Shown here in pieces: positions 48,701 to 60,900 of a DNA stretch of 64,000 nucleotides. Every line of letters begins with the position of its first letter. Positions within the stretch are counted from its first letter, which is position 1. The DNA lies in assembly GCF_024868665.1 (NCBI RefSeq), contig NC_079894.1, positions 12,075,524 to 12,139,523 of the forward strand, read 5' to 3'. The position numbers and the translations under genes are program-made. Below the pieces are notes generated by a model that searched no databases, was not told where the DNA came from, and worked only from the letters and a program-made list of their open reading frames with translations. Source of the DNA: Triplophysa rosa (lineage: Eukaryota; Chordata; Actinopteri; Cypriniformes; Nemacheilidae).

Positions 48701-51700
48701 ATAAAATGTCATCGGTACTTTCCTTATCAATTCGAGCCCGAATCTGATCCGGATAATGAAGATAATCAAGCCGATACATCAACTTTGCCAGCTTTTATAT
48801 ACGATGTTATAAAGATTTGCCGTTAGTGATCAACCAGTGTTACACCATGTCTTGTCACGACTCAACAAAGACAATAAACCCCATTATAAACAGAACATTT
48901 GTTGCCTCTTGTTGGAACATAATTACTGATTATTAGGACTTATGTTGTCTTTTTTCACATTGCGCGTGTGTCTGCATTTGTAGATCACAAACACACAACA
49001 AACTCAACTCACATTAGTCCGTAACAAAGTCTTTTACAATGAATATTTACTTACAGGCTGCGAATCTGAAGCGCCAGACTGGAATTGCCCCACGTTTTAA
49101 CCAAAGCTTTCATGCACAGCCGGCCTTGATCTCTCCCAGGTTCATGAAGCAATCATCTGTGAAATGCGCTGCACACACTTGAATATTCGGATTGTACTGT
49201 TCTGGAACAGTATTGTAAATAAAATGTAACCATTCGTTTTTAGTTGTCTCATCTTTTGAAAGAGCAAACAAAGAGGCTTTCTTTTCGCAACGAAACACAC
49301 TCCACGACATGGCTGCGGCAGCGACGATACAATGAGATTTACAAGTACACCCACCTTACTTGCGTATACATTTGGGCAGTCAAGTCATACCACGAAATGA
49401 CGTAGATTTGTGGGGGTGTGGTTACATGAGGCGTTTCAGGCAGCTCTGGGTGAGCATTCGCTATTAGATAGAATGCATCTTTTGTTCCGACGCTTTCATT
49501 TTTGCAATTTTATGTGTCTACTACATGCATGGGCAACTTATAACACACCAAAGACACAGAGAAACACGTATTCGCGCCATATGACCCCTTTAAATATGTA
49601 TGCATAATTTTCCACTTATGCACTGAATATGAAGTTGAATTGGAAAAAAATAAGTTCTATGAAAAAACAGGTCTATGCCAGTAGTCCTGCTGTTGACCAC
49701 AATACAATATTTTTTTTTACAAAGAATCATATCTTTTTAACATATCACATATACAAGATTACGCAAAAACATATGCAAGATTTTACAGAACACAGATGTA
49801 ACTTTGTCATCACTTCCATCTCTGTGTCAATAATTAATGATTTAAGGGGAAGAGATTAATGAAGTAAATGTTGTGGTAAAAAACAGACTACATTATTTTA
49901 AATGTAGAATAAATGTAACAAGAAGGTTTAAAACGACCGGAAAGATAATGAGGATACAGAGAAAATGGAAGGATTCTGACTTGTCCAGCTTTGACTAAAA
50001 GTGATCAGTTTTATCAATATTACCTGACGGCTTTTGCCAACACTGAAGATGATGCGCTTGACGTGGTTGTCGCAGGCAGGGCCGTGGAAATATTGTGTAT
50101 TTTCTTAAGAAATGCACCAATTGTACGAACGAATAGTGAACGTGATACAGTTAAAGGGAAAGCAACCACCTTAGCAGCTTGGAGACGTTAAGCAGGAGAA
50201 CAAGTGGGTATACGCTAATATAGATCTTTAGAAGTTGTTATACGCAAACAGCGCTGTGGAAAAAGTAAGCATCCGGCGTATACGTGCGTATGGCCCCGAC
50301 TACACCACTGGTTTAGTAGTATGTTAAAATATTTTAATCTGAGCTGAGAGTTGAATTTTTTGATTATCTTAAAAATTACCAGCCAAAATATTTTACATTA
50401 AAGCACATCATTATCCCAACAGAAAGCACTTTTAGTTGCTATATCGGGTTGATCGGGATGTTTAATCTTCTGATCGTTCTACAGTGTTTACATTTTTCAT
50501 ATAAATTCACATTACAAAGAGCTGATATAGATTTCTCTATACACATCATTTTATCACTGATGGGTACTTGAATTCTGTGGAAAGCTTTATTCAGATTTCT
50601 ATAGGAGATTTAAAGAGCCCATGACGGTCATACATTTTATGCAACAGAGCTGAATAGATTAATACTAACCCTGTGAACAGGATGAACGTCTATTAAAGAC
50701 CCAAACAGAGTGAGGAGTGTCAGGAACGTTTTCATGAACTCACAAGAAATAGAAACATGCCAGAATGATTTCACAGTAGAGCTAATATCTCTCCATCCAG
50801 GGACTAAAGTTTGGGGTTTGGAAGATGACATCCTGACTTAAAACACCATTAGCCAATAGCCATGTCTTCTTTAAAATATATACCAATCCTGACATGGCAT
50901 CTCCTGTGTTGACAGTTTATCATGATCAGGCAGAAGAGGCAGAATTTGAGGTGTCTTGCTTGACAAAGTGGATCTGTTTAAGAGCTGAGGCGTTCACACA
51001 ATGGAGAGAATTCCTTTGCTCAGTGTTGCCGTGTGGGCCTCAGCTCATTGTCGCTGTGGATCTTACCAGCACTGTACAATTAAACTGCAGTGTCATTTCA
51101 CCCACAGTAAAATGCCACGGTAAACTCAAGCAACTGCGTCACAGTGCAAACAAACTTTGAGTACGATGTGGTTGCTCTACAGTGTTCTTGTAGATGTACT
51201 AAACAAAAATCATCACTGAAAACAAAACGGTACATCTACTCAATTAAGTTACGGCAAAAGATGACTACAGGGTGATCTGCCAGCAGCCATATCACCCTGT
51301 AGCCCAAGACTGGTTTCCCACTGAAGTTAAGCAGGGCTGAACCTGGTCAGTACCTGGATGGGAGACCTCCTGGGAAAGCTAGGTTGCTGCTGGAAGAGGT
51401 GTTAGTGACCAGCAGGGGGTGCTCACCCTGTGATCTGTATGGGTCCTTATGCCCCAGGATGACATTTTAAACCGAGGTCCTGACTCCCTGTTATCATTAA
51501 AGATCCCATGGCACTTCTCGTAAAGAGTAGGGGTGTAACCCCGGTGTCCTGGCCCTTGTCATACATGGCCTCCTAATAATCCCCACTCTCTGAATTGGCT
51601 CTATTTCCCTCTCCTCTCCACCTATAGCTGGTGTGTGGTGAGCGATTGTAAAGCGCTTTGGGTGTACAGCAATACAAATTAAAGCGCTATATAAATGCCT

Positions 51701-54700
51701 CATTTATTCATTTAAAGATAAATTAACATTAAACACTAAGGGCCAGATTTACTAACGGCTTGCGGCAGCGCAAACACCTCTTTTGGCGTAAAAAACTACT
51801 CTCGGTATTTACTAAAGACGCAGTGCAAATTAGCATTGAAAAGGTGTTGACACAGCTGTTTTGACCTTATTGGATATGCAATCGTAGGAGTTTCTTTTTC
51901 AGACGCAAACTTTATGGGAGGACAGTATTTAACTGAACCACTCAACACGATTAAGTGAGCTTTGCTGTTGTCATTGTGCTGGTATTTGCAGCTTTATTTA
52001 AAAGTCCAGTGTGTAATTTTTTGGATGATCTTTTCACAGAAATGCAATATAATATACATAACTATGCCATCAGAGGTGCATAAATGAAGCGTTATGTTTT
52101 TATTACCTTAGAATGAGCTATTTCTGTCTACATACATCGCGGGTGCTTGGAAAGGGAGGGAGGAGGGATGGAGTGAGCCATTGGTTGCATTTTGCAACCT
52201 TGCCGTTAGATTTTACTAACTGGTCCTTTAACGCCCCCAAAAAAGCATGTCTTAAACCTTGCGCTTATTTGCTCTGCTCTTGGTAGTCATTATAGGAATG
52301 AGATATTACGCCTGTGTTTTTAATGTGTGCCTTGTTAGTAAATCACCCGCAGAAATTTCCACTCCCATCTGTGCTGTTTTTGAAGTTGCGCTCTTGCACT
52401 ATTTTGCCATTAAATCTGTCTGTAAACACAAAGTAAAGTTAAATTTTTTACAAATTTAAGATGGCTGAACTTAAGTTCACTCAATAATTTGTTCATATAG
52501 AATGACTCAAACCAACTCATTAGAATCTTAACAACAAAAATTAGTATCTTAAATTTTGGTTAAAAAAAATTCTATTACAATTTTTTTGCTCTTTTTATTA
52601 AGTCTACCAAGCATGGAATTTTTTTCATCGAAATAACTGCTCTCCAAAGAACTATATACAATAATTCTTGATAAGATGAAGGCGCTTTTTTTAATCTAAA
52701 ATGCAACAAAGAACATTTTTAAGAATACATAGTGAAAACCCACAGAGATGCTTCCCTTATTTTAATTTCTGTTCAGCGACTTCACACTCACACCAGGTTT
52801 CGTCAAACACGATCTCTTCACTTCTGCATACCACAAACCAGATACCAGAAACAATACTGCTGCTTGGAGGCTGAGTACTGTACACTGTACGCTTGTGGTT
52901 CATGTATAAAAGGTGTGAATGAAACACCATCTGTCTTACTGCCATAAGATGTGATAATGCCTGGAGGGCTGAACATCTTCACAACCCGCAGATCCCCCCT
53001 CCCAATCCTGTATGAACGTTAACTGGATTATCACAGCAATTAATGGATTATGAATAGAAGAAAGCCGTTGCTTATTAAGTGTAAAACATTCTGTTAAATT
53101 AAACACTGAATGCATTCAGTTTTTAGATAAGTAACATTAATTTATGAGGATTAGCCAACAATTGTTCGTTTACAAACTAACATCACTTGACCCCAGCTCT
53201 CGCCGGGAGGTCACGAGATTCCGCAATAAGACAAAGTACCCCCTGGAGGAAACATGGACAGCAGCACATCTGCTCTTACTCCGCAGTGGAAACTCAAGAC
53301 TTTAATGAAAATGCTTTTGAGAAGAACTGAGACTTTCTATTTCTGACTCAGAGACGAGTTAGAGGTGATGGTGGCATTTCACACACATACTGAAAGCAGA
53401 AGACAGGAGGCTTTGCAGACGCATGGCATGATGAGTGGCGGCGACACATCCTGTAAGGCAGTTTCCACTGCGCGTGGCTCATTTTTGACACCTGCGGCCA
53501 CTCGGTGCGTGTTTACCTCCAGCCCACCATCCGCATCTCTTACAGCAAATGAAACGGCCAAAAAGCCCCTCACGCCTTTTAAATGTGTCAATGTGTAAGT
53601 ATGCATGATGGAGAGGACATAAAAATGTTGTGAAACATACTGTACGCTCATATACGGAACATAACAAATTTAACAATAATGACTAAATCAGGTTTATTTT
53701 AAAGTCAAAAATTAAGATTCTGTCATTTTTTACTGATCTTTATGTCATTCTAAAAACTGTTTCATATCGGACACCCAGAACTCGAATAAGACTATGAGAC
53801 AATTGTGAAACTCCAGTCTGGTTTGAACTCCGACCATCTATCAATCTATCCTTCTAAGATATTCCCAAAAACTCTTTTGTGTTACTTTTTCATTACTCAT
53901 AACGTGTCAGTATTTCTCCGCTGTTCTGTGATCAGCTACAGACACTGTATGAGTGCTGTAATGAGGTCAGTGGACCGTGACGAGGTGACAGTGCTGTTTG
54001 AAATGTCTGTAGCTATCGCCCCCGGCTCCCAGCGCACCATTTATTTCCCTCCATCATAGAAAAAGCCACATCCCATCTCTCATAGGACAAAGCAGAAAAA
54101 AAGAAAAACATCCAAATTACAGCTGACATGGCTAACTGTGGCCGTTTCTGACATCAGTGCTACCTTGGCTGACGGTCATTGGCTTGTCTGTCACCATGCC
54201 AACCTTGAGAGAAGATAATGAGACTAAAATAATGCTTAAACGGGCATCTAATATCACCTCACCTCCTTTTGCACAGCTGTACTATGCGGCCACTGGTGCG
54301 CGGAAGTATTCGTAAATGATCGGATCGGAGGTGCTCTATTCTTGGTAAAAGAAATTCAAGAATCGGTTTGCTTTTAAAAGCCCTCATCGAATGGAACTGA
54401 TATGTCGATTAACACCCAAGCAGGTTTGGTTTCCCCCTCGAATATTTTTAACACAGCTCCTGCCTGTTGTGCTGAATACAAAGCTTGCACACTGTATGCA
54501 CGACTGTGGTAAAGCTTAAGACTGAGGTAAAGACCTAGCGTTATTTGGCAACATTATTAAATGCTAGCACAGCTCCATTGTATTGTCATGTTAATGTTGA
54601 TGTTGATGTACATTCATTTCCTGTGAGGGTCTATGTGTAGCTGCTGAACATGAGGAACGCTGTCACATCGCTCAGAGCCATCAGTCTATATCAAAAACAC

Positions 54701-54931
54701 ATATATACTCGCTTGACAGAGCCTTCCACAACATTACCACTTAACCAATTACAAACCAGCAAGATCATTGATCAATACACAACATCCGTAACAGTAATGC
54801 AATAATGTAAGCAGGAGCAGACAGTAGAAGGGGTGGCACATCTTCGTTCAACATCATTGGTGTAAAACATCATTTTTAATCTGGATTACCGCTAGCTACA
54901 CGAACTAGCCTGTTTTCAAACTAATCCTGTA

Positions 54932-54967
<36 letters not shown>

Positions 54968-57900
54968 AATACAAACTCCTGTTGCTCGAACACGCTAAAC
55001 GCAAGAACGCCAGCAACACCATGTGTTTACATTTGCATAGAGACAGAAGCTCTTTCAGATACCTCCTTTTGACCATAAAGGGCTGAAGACAATGCCACCA
55101 CATACACTGAAAGACCGCAATACAATGAACAAGAGCCATCACAAAAACCTAGCAGAAGGAGAATGTCACCATTCCATGACAGCGTCCGCTGACATGCACA
55201 TCAAGCTCAAAGTGCAACTCTGTGTCCAGGTTCAAAGGCGACGGAGGCTTACCATTGGTGGAGTGAAGGCTCTCCAGACTCCAGTAATGGGACATGACCC
55301 CTTGTACTGCCTTAACCCCTCCAGCCAGTCCCAGAGCGGGGCTGCAGGCTGACTCAGAGCCAGGTGATGGCACTGAGCTGCCCCTGCCGCTGCTGTCACT
55401 GATGCAGCCGCCTCCTGCCAGCGGGATGCCCACCTCGCTGGCACTGTGCTGCGTGCGCATGTGGCCGCACACCAACGGGGAGAAGGGTGGAGTCGCTACG
55501 GCAGGTGTTCGGTCCGAGCTGCGCGTGTGCGTGTCTCCTAGCTCGTCTCAGCCTCGCCTGCTCTCAGGGTCTGCGACGTAGCTTCAGCCCTCTTCTCTCA
55601 TTCCTCACCTGCTCTCTTTTACTTTCACTCGCGGATGCGCTGGTCTCAAAAAGCTCACGGCTCAACATAAACGCCCAGACACACAATCAGCCTTCTCGCT
55701 CTCTCTCTCTCATGCGCACACACACGCGCAGTCATAGGGGTCCTCTGAGGGGAATAGGGCTTATATGACTCACAAGACTCACTGTGAAACTGTGAGTCTG
55801 GCACTGAAACGGACCGCCTTTCTCCTCCCCCTCAGTCCCCCCTTAGGCCCCCCTTCCTCCACTGTTAAAGCCAAGCTGTTAGTAAACCAAAAGGCAGCGC
55901 CTGGAGAGTGCACTAGCGATGTCGAGGGTTGCAAACACCTTCTAAGAATTTAACCCATAATTATCTGAAATCACGCTAATGACGAGCCCAAAATGTGACA
56001 AAAGCATTGGCTTTGTTGAAGGCAACATGCTGACGCGATACTAAAATACGCAATTGCACGGAAATGCTCACGATCTCATGAGACTTTGAATAGAAAGGAA
56101 TGCGGTTTGAGTGAGGGTTTTTCTCATCAGACTCAAATTTGAGTATATTGACATGTTCTACCCTTTGCAGCTGTGACTACAGTTTACATAACTGGAAACT
56201 GGATCCAGATCAAAGCTAAAACACAGCGGGAACATTCCTCACATTCTTGAGTATGACATATTCAACCTTTGACTGGTTTAGATCACACACACTTCAGAAT
56301 GCAAATGGACTTTTAGATAAGACAAGAGTCTATAAATAACATGAATAGTCAGATCAATATTTATATTTTTTATATAAATATGTATGCAACCATTTAAATC
56401 TGAAAAATTTGTTTAATCTAACAGTAACAAAAAAAAAACAGAATAAATCAATTGTCGTATGTAGCTCAATTGGACGAACATGACACTAGCAATGCCAAGG
56501 TCATGGTTCGATCCTCAGGACACACACAAACTTAAACCAGCTTGAATGCACCATATGTTGCTTTGTTTGCCAAATATAGAAATGTAAATGTTTTCAATAA
56601 TATAAAAAAGACAAGTTTACACTGTGGTATGGAAAGAGTAAACTCACCCAGCTGTCCAATATCCTCATGTGCTGGTGCGGTGAGATTGGATTCTGTAGAG
56701 AGCAGCATGTATCTGTCTTAGTTTCTCAAATGAAGTGATCTTGTACTCAAAATACAAACTAAGACTCAAGTTTTTACATTAGCATAACTGCATTAATGCA
56801 TGCTGCACAGGCTAGATGTGCTGTATACGAAAAGGTCGTAGAGTGGGCATGATGTCAAAGTGGGACAAAATGTGTCTTTCTTCACATAAGAATCTATTTT
56901 ACATAAGGCAAAAATATTTATAGATGTTCACCAAAACACACAGAACGTGTCATCATAAATAAAGAACGGTTCTCTGTAAATCTCAGTTTACATCAAAGAT
57001 TAGGAAAAACACACAAAATGATGTTGATATTAGAAACATAATGCTTGTGAACAAGAGCATAAGAGCATGTGAACAAAACAGTCAAATCAAGGTCGGCCAA
57101 AATCTATTTAATAAGACTTTAAAATAAAAAGTCTAGACTTTTATTAAAACACTGACTCAATTTTCTTAAATCAAAGTCTCCTTTTAAAAAATGTGTGTGA
57201 GGGGGAACTGTATTGTATATGCATGCCAGGTCTACCTCTGAGCTCAAAGAGAAAGAGAAGGAGAGTGAAAGAAGGCCTGGCGCCAGTGAGTGGGTGAGAA
57301 ATAATCAGCAGGATTGTTTGGCAAAAAAAGAGAGGATTAGCGCTGGGGGGCCCTGAGCGCTTCGATCCACGCATTACTGCACAAAGATAGCCTCTGTGCT
57401 CCCGCGACGTGCACACACGAGACACGACTGAATAAAGCATCTTCTTAAGAAATCATACATTTCAACTACTCGTAGGTGGAAGACCTTGATGGAGATATTT
57501 TCAAAGTGGCAGATTTTTTTTTTGCATCTGCAGCCACTTTTAAGGTTTATGTAAAAGTATACAAAGTTAAATGAGACGACCTTCGATGATGAAAGACTAT
57601 AAATTTACACCAAAGACATCATTAGTAAGTCTCTGGGTTCCAACTGTTGCAGACAACCATAAATAACTCACCAAAGGTTATCAAAGGTTGTAAAATGAAG
57701 GCAACCATTGCCCCCTGGAGGTCATTAAAGAGCACCCAGACTTACAGAAACTCTTACAGGATTTAAAGATAAGATTTACAAAGTAAATAATCTTCTTCCT
57801 ATATAATGTATAGGAATGTAGTGGTTTAAAACACGTGATTCCTCACCTGAAGATGACACACGGTGAGGCCAGCCCAAGCAGTCTAGTCCAATAGGTGTGC

Positions 57901-60900
57901 TCTGAGAGAAGAAGTGATCTTTGAAAGTGACGGAGGGGAACTGTTCCGGAGAGGCGAGGGAGAGTCTAGTGCGAACCTATAGATGAGAACAGCATTCAGG
58001 CAGAAAATACACTAAAAAACACAGATAATGTAAAGTTTATCACATCAGATTAAAAAACTGCAAAGCGTGTGTGCTGAGATTTCTGACAGATGGTGAAATT
58101 GTTCGGCCGACATTTGTACTGTCAGGCTAAACACAAGAAACAGAAGTCGAAAATTATATAGATGCTATAAGAGTACAGAGTCCAAAAGTTTGAAGCAGGA
58201 ATAAAACACAGAAGAAGAAAAGATGCAGTAGAAGATGCTGGCGGCCAGGGGAAGTCTCTCTTTTCAATGACATCCTTACTTTCTCATGCTTGTCAGATGT
58301 TGGGATGTTAATCTGGCGCAAACTTCTCTGTGCGTTAAGATTCTTTTTACGGATGTTCTCCGTATACGTCAGTGTGTCGTATGAGCACGAACGCCGTCGT
58401 GATTTCGTTGACTCTCTCTTCCTCTCCGGGTCACCTGCCACCTCTCTGATGCCCTGAAGAGATACCGTCCAACCGTACAGGTCTGACATGGGTCTATGTG
58501 CTGCCACAACCTGTCCTCTGCGCTTTACTCGAAGCACACATGCGTTCCCTTGTTGTCTTCTCTCTGCTGACTGGACGGCTGGCTCAGCACTATGTTGTAC
58601 ATGCTTTAAGTGCAATGTAAATGTAATGTAAAAAACACCAAAAATGTATTTATGAAATGTAGTGGTAAAAGGTATAGTAAATGGTATATTAGGCTTTAGA
58701 ATGCAATGAAATAAATACACAAAATACAAATAAATGTATTTGAGTAGAATAGAGTAAAATACGTAATTACTCTCTTGCTTCTATTAAAGATACATGTTCA
58801 GCATCTAAAGTAGCCACCAGATGGCACTGTTTTTAAGAGGTGAACATTTGAATGAAGACTCTTCAGCACTTTTGGTTTATTTACATAAAATAACTAAATT
58901 TCCAAGCTAAATCCAGCTAAATAACACAATGCGTTGTGGTTTATGCACATATATACATTCCTGTTTTTATAAAGCTTAAAGTGTTTTGGGAGACTGAAAC
59001 GGAAATAGAATTATGAAAAAAAATACAGAGAGTAAATAGTTTCCTATTCATTATGTCTATTAAAAAAGTATGCTCTTTCCGAAACACTGCTGATTTCTTT
59101 CCAGTTATGTGACCCCCATCTGTATGGTTGAAAACATGCACAATTACATAAAAAATGCATTTTGACTTACCTCAGGTTTACTGGTCATAGATCCTGATGT
59201 CAGGCTGGATAGAGATTGGTTATCTGAACTGCTGTCTTCTAGTAAGTACTCAGAATCAAACGAGTGGGCTGTAGTAAGCTGTGCTGTCCTTGGCTTCAGA
59301 GATTTTGGCTTTTGAGGAGGATCGGAGAGACCCTCGACGCTCATTCCCTGACCGAGTGAGCACAAAGATGACGCCACAGATCTTGAGGGGTAACGGAAGC
59401 TTCTCCGATGTGTCCACAACCCAGGACTGTTTGGTTTGGGGCTCATAGGTCTCGTCGGAGAGTCAGCGGCTTCGAAATAGCTCACAGATCGGCCCCATGT
59501 AGGCTGGTTTGCAAGTGCGAGAACACTGGGGTGTACGGGAGACTGCGACCTATTCTCTACATTGTGCCCAGCCTCAAAGCCATCTAAAGAAGCATGGTCA
59601 GAGTCTGAGGAAACCGCATTACGCAGCTCACCTCCATCCAGACAGTTTTTCTCAGTTGTATCTTCAGACGGCTCCTGTGGTGCAGATTTGAAGCTCTGTG
59701 GTTCAGAATGACACGCGTTCCTCAAAGTCTTTTGGGAACCAGGTGAGCTGTTAAGTCTGGACCTGCTCTGAGGAGAACAGAAGCTAGAGTCACTGTGGTT
59801 CTGATGTGTGGACGTGTCACAGGCTGTCCCAGGAACAGATATGGTTCTTTTGTACGGTTCCACATCTTTTGGTCGTTTCACCTTCCTCCAGGACTGTCTG
59901 GTTCTTACCTCTTCATTCTGTGTGGGCAGGATCTGCTCCTGGTTGTCCCTCTCAGGATATTTGGACTCAAACAGGCTAGACAGGGACTTATGAGCCATTG
60001 CGAGCTTCATGCGTAGGTTTAAGTTATCAGTACTTTTACTCCGTTTTTGCTGTAATCCGTCTGTCATAGGAAAAGTTTTAAAATTCAGTGCTTCCCCATC
60101 TTTGTTCTGCTGCTGGGCGGAGTGATGACAATTTTGAGATGCACACTGTGCATATATCTCCCTATTTTGAAAATTTAAGGCAAAGGTCTTTTCAGAAACA
60201 TCAGCATTGGAGTGGTCACCATACTTCATGATGTCTATAAGATGATCTGAACTCTGAGAAATGGGGTTCTTGTAAAATGATGGGTGGAGCTTGCTAGGTG
60301 TTACATTGGGCTTTCCTTCCTCCCGCTCATGTCCATCCTCAGAGTCCTCAACTTCTGGATCAGCCTTGTTGTTGCCCTTTTGCTCTCGTTTCGTCTTGCG
60401 GAACGAAGGCATTCTAGAGAATACAGAGAACACGGATCCCTTCCCTGACTGGTTTCTCTTACTTCTCGAGAACCTAGAGGTTGACTGAGTACTGTCCTCC
60501 ATGTCCTCATTGTTGGTACTAGAGATGAGTTCTTGTGATACAAAACTGGAACCACTATGGTCATCACAGTTATCAATCCCATTAAACATCATAGATGTTG
60601 TCTCGCCAGCATCTGGTTCTTTCTCAACAGCATTTGCTTCTTTCATCTCCCTTGCATTTCTACTTATGGCAGAATTATTGCTGTCATGCGGGCAGTGAGG
60701 AAAAATGGGGTTTGGGATGTTATCACATAAGCTCCATTCATCATCAAATCCACCTTCTGATAATGGAGATCCCCTCTGATGATCCTCCAATCCATCCTCC
60801 ATCACAAAGGGGCTCTCCGGTGAACATTCGGACTCCACAATGGCCTCTAAATTAGTGATGGGTAACATGTGACAACATGCAAAACATGCCTCTGTGTTGG

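Larger units (their letters stand above)
47877..49589. mobile_element. Kolobok-like DNA transposon remnant (TTAA target, THAP fragment)
   Basis: TTAA at 47,873-47,876 and 49,590-49,593 flank AGGGGTCAAATGAC and its inverse (ATATGACCCCT). Inside, the minus strand carries a THAP-type zinc-finger remnant (49,110-49,310). TTAA targets plus a THAP transposase are hallmarks of Kolobok elements. The rest of the transposase is absent. A second TTAA element is nested at 47,952-48,469. Confidence 0.7.

Noticed and set aside
51288..51395. Functional 5S rRNA gene
   Set aside because: Only partly similar to 5S, lacks a T-run terminator at the right place and continues into a SINE body and tail.
55487..55768. 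Ser/Leu-rich plus-strand ORF
   Set aside because: Lies opposite the probable promoter of the arhgef4 alternative exon; composition only, no domain.
56458..56530. tRNA gene
   Set aside because: A and B boxes are present but the acceptor stem does not pair; tRNA-derived SINE.
58154..58729. 191-codon minus-strand ORF as a separate gene
   Set aside because: Its central part is the 291-nt arhgef4 exon (58,280-58,570); the rest is intron read-through.
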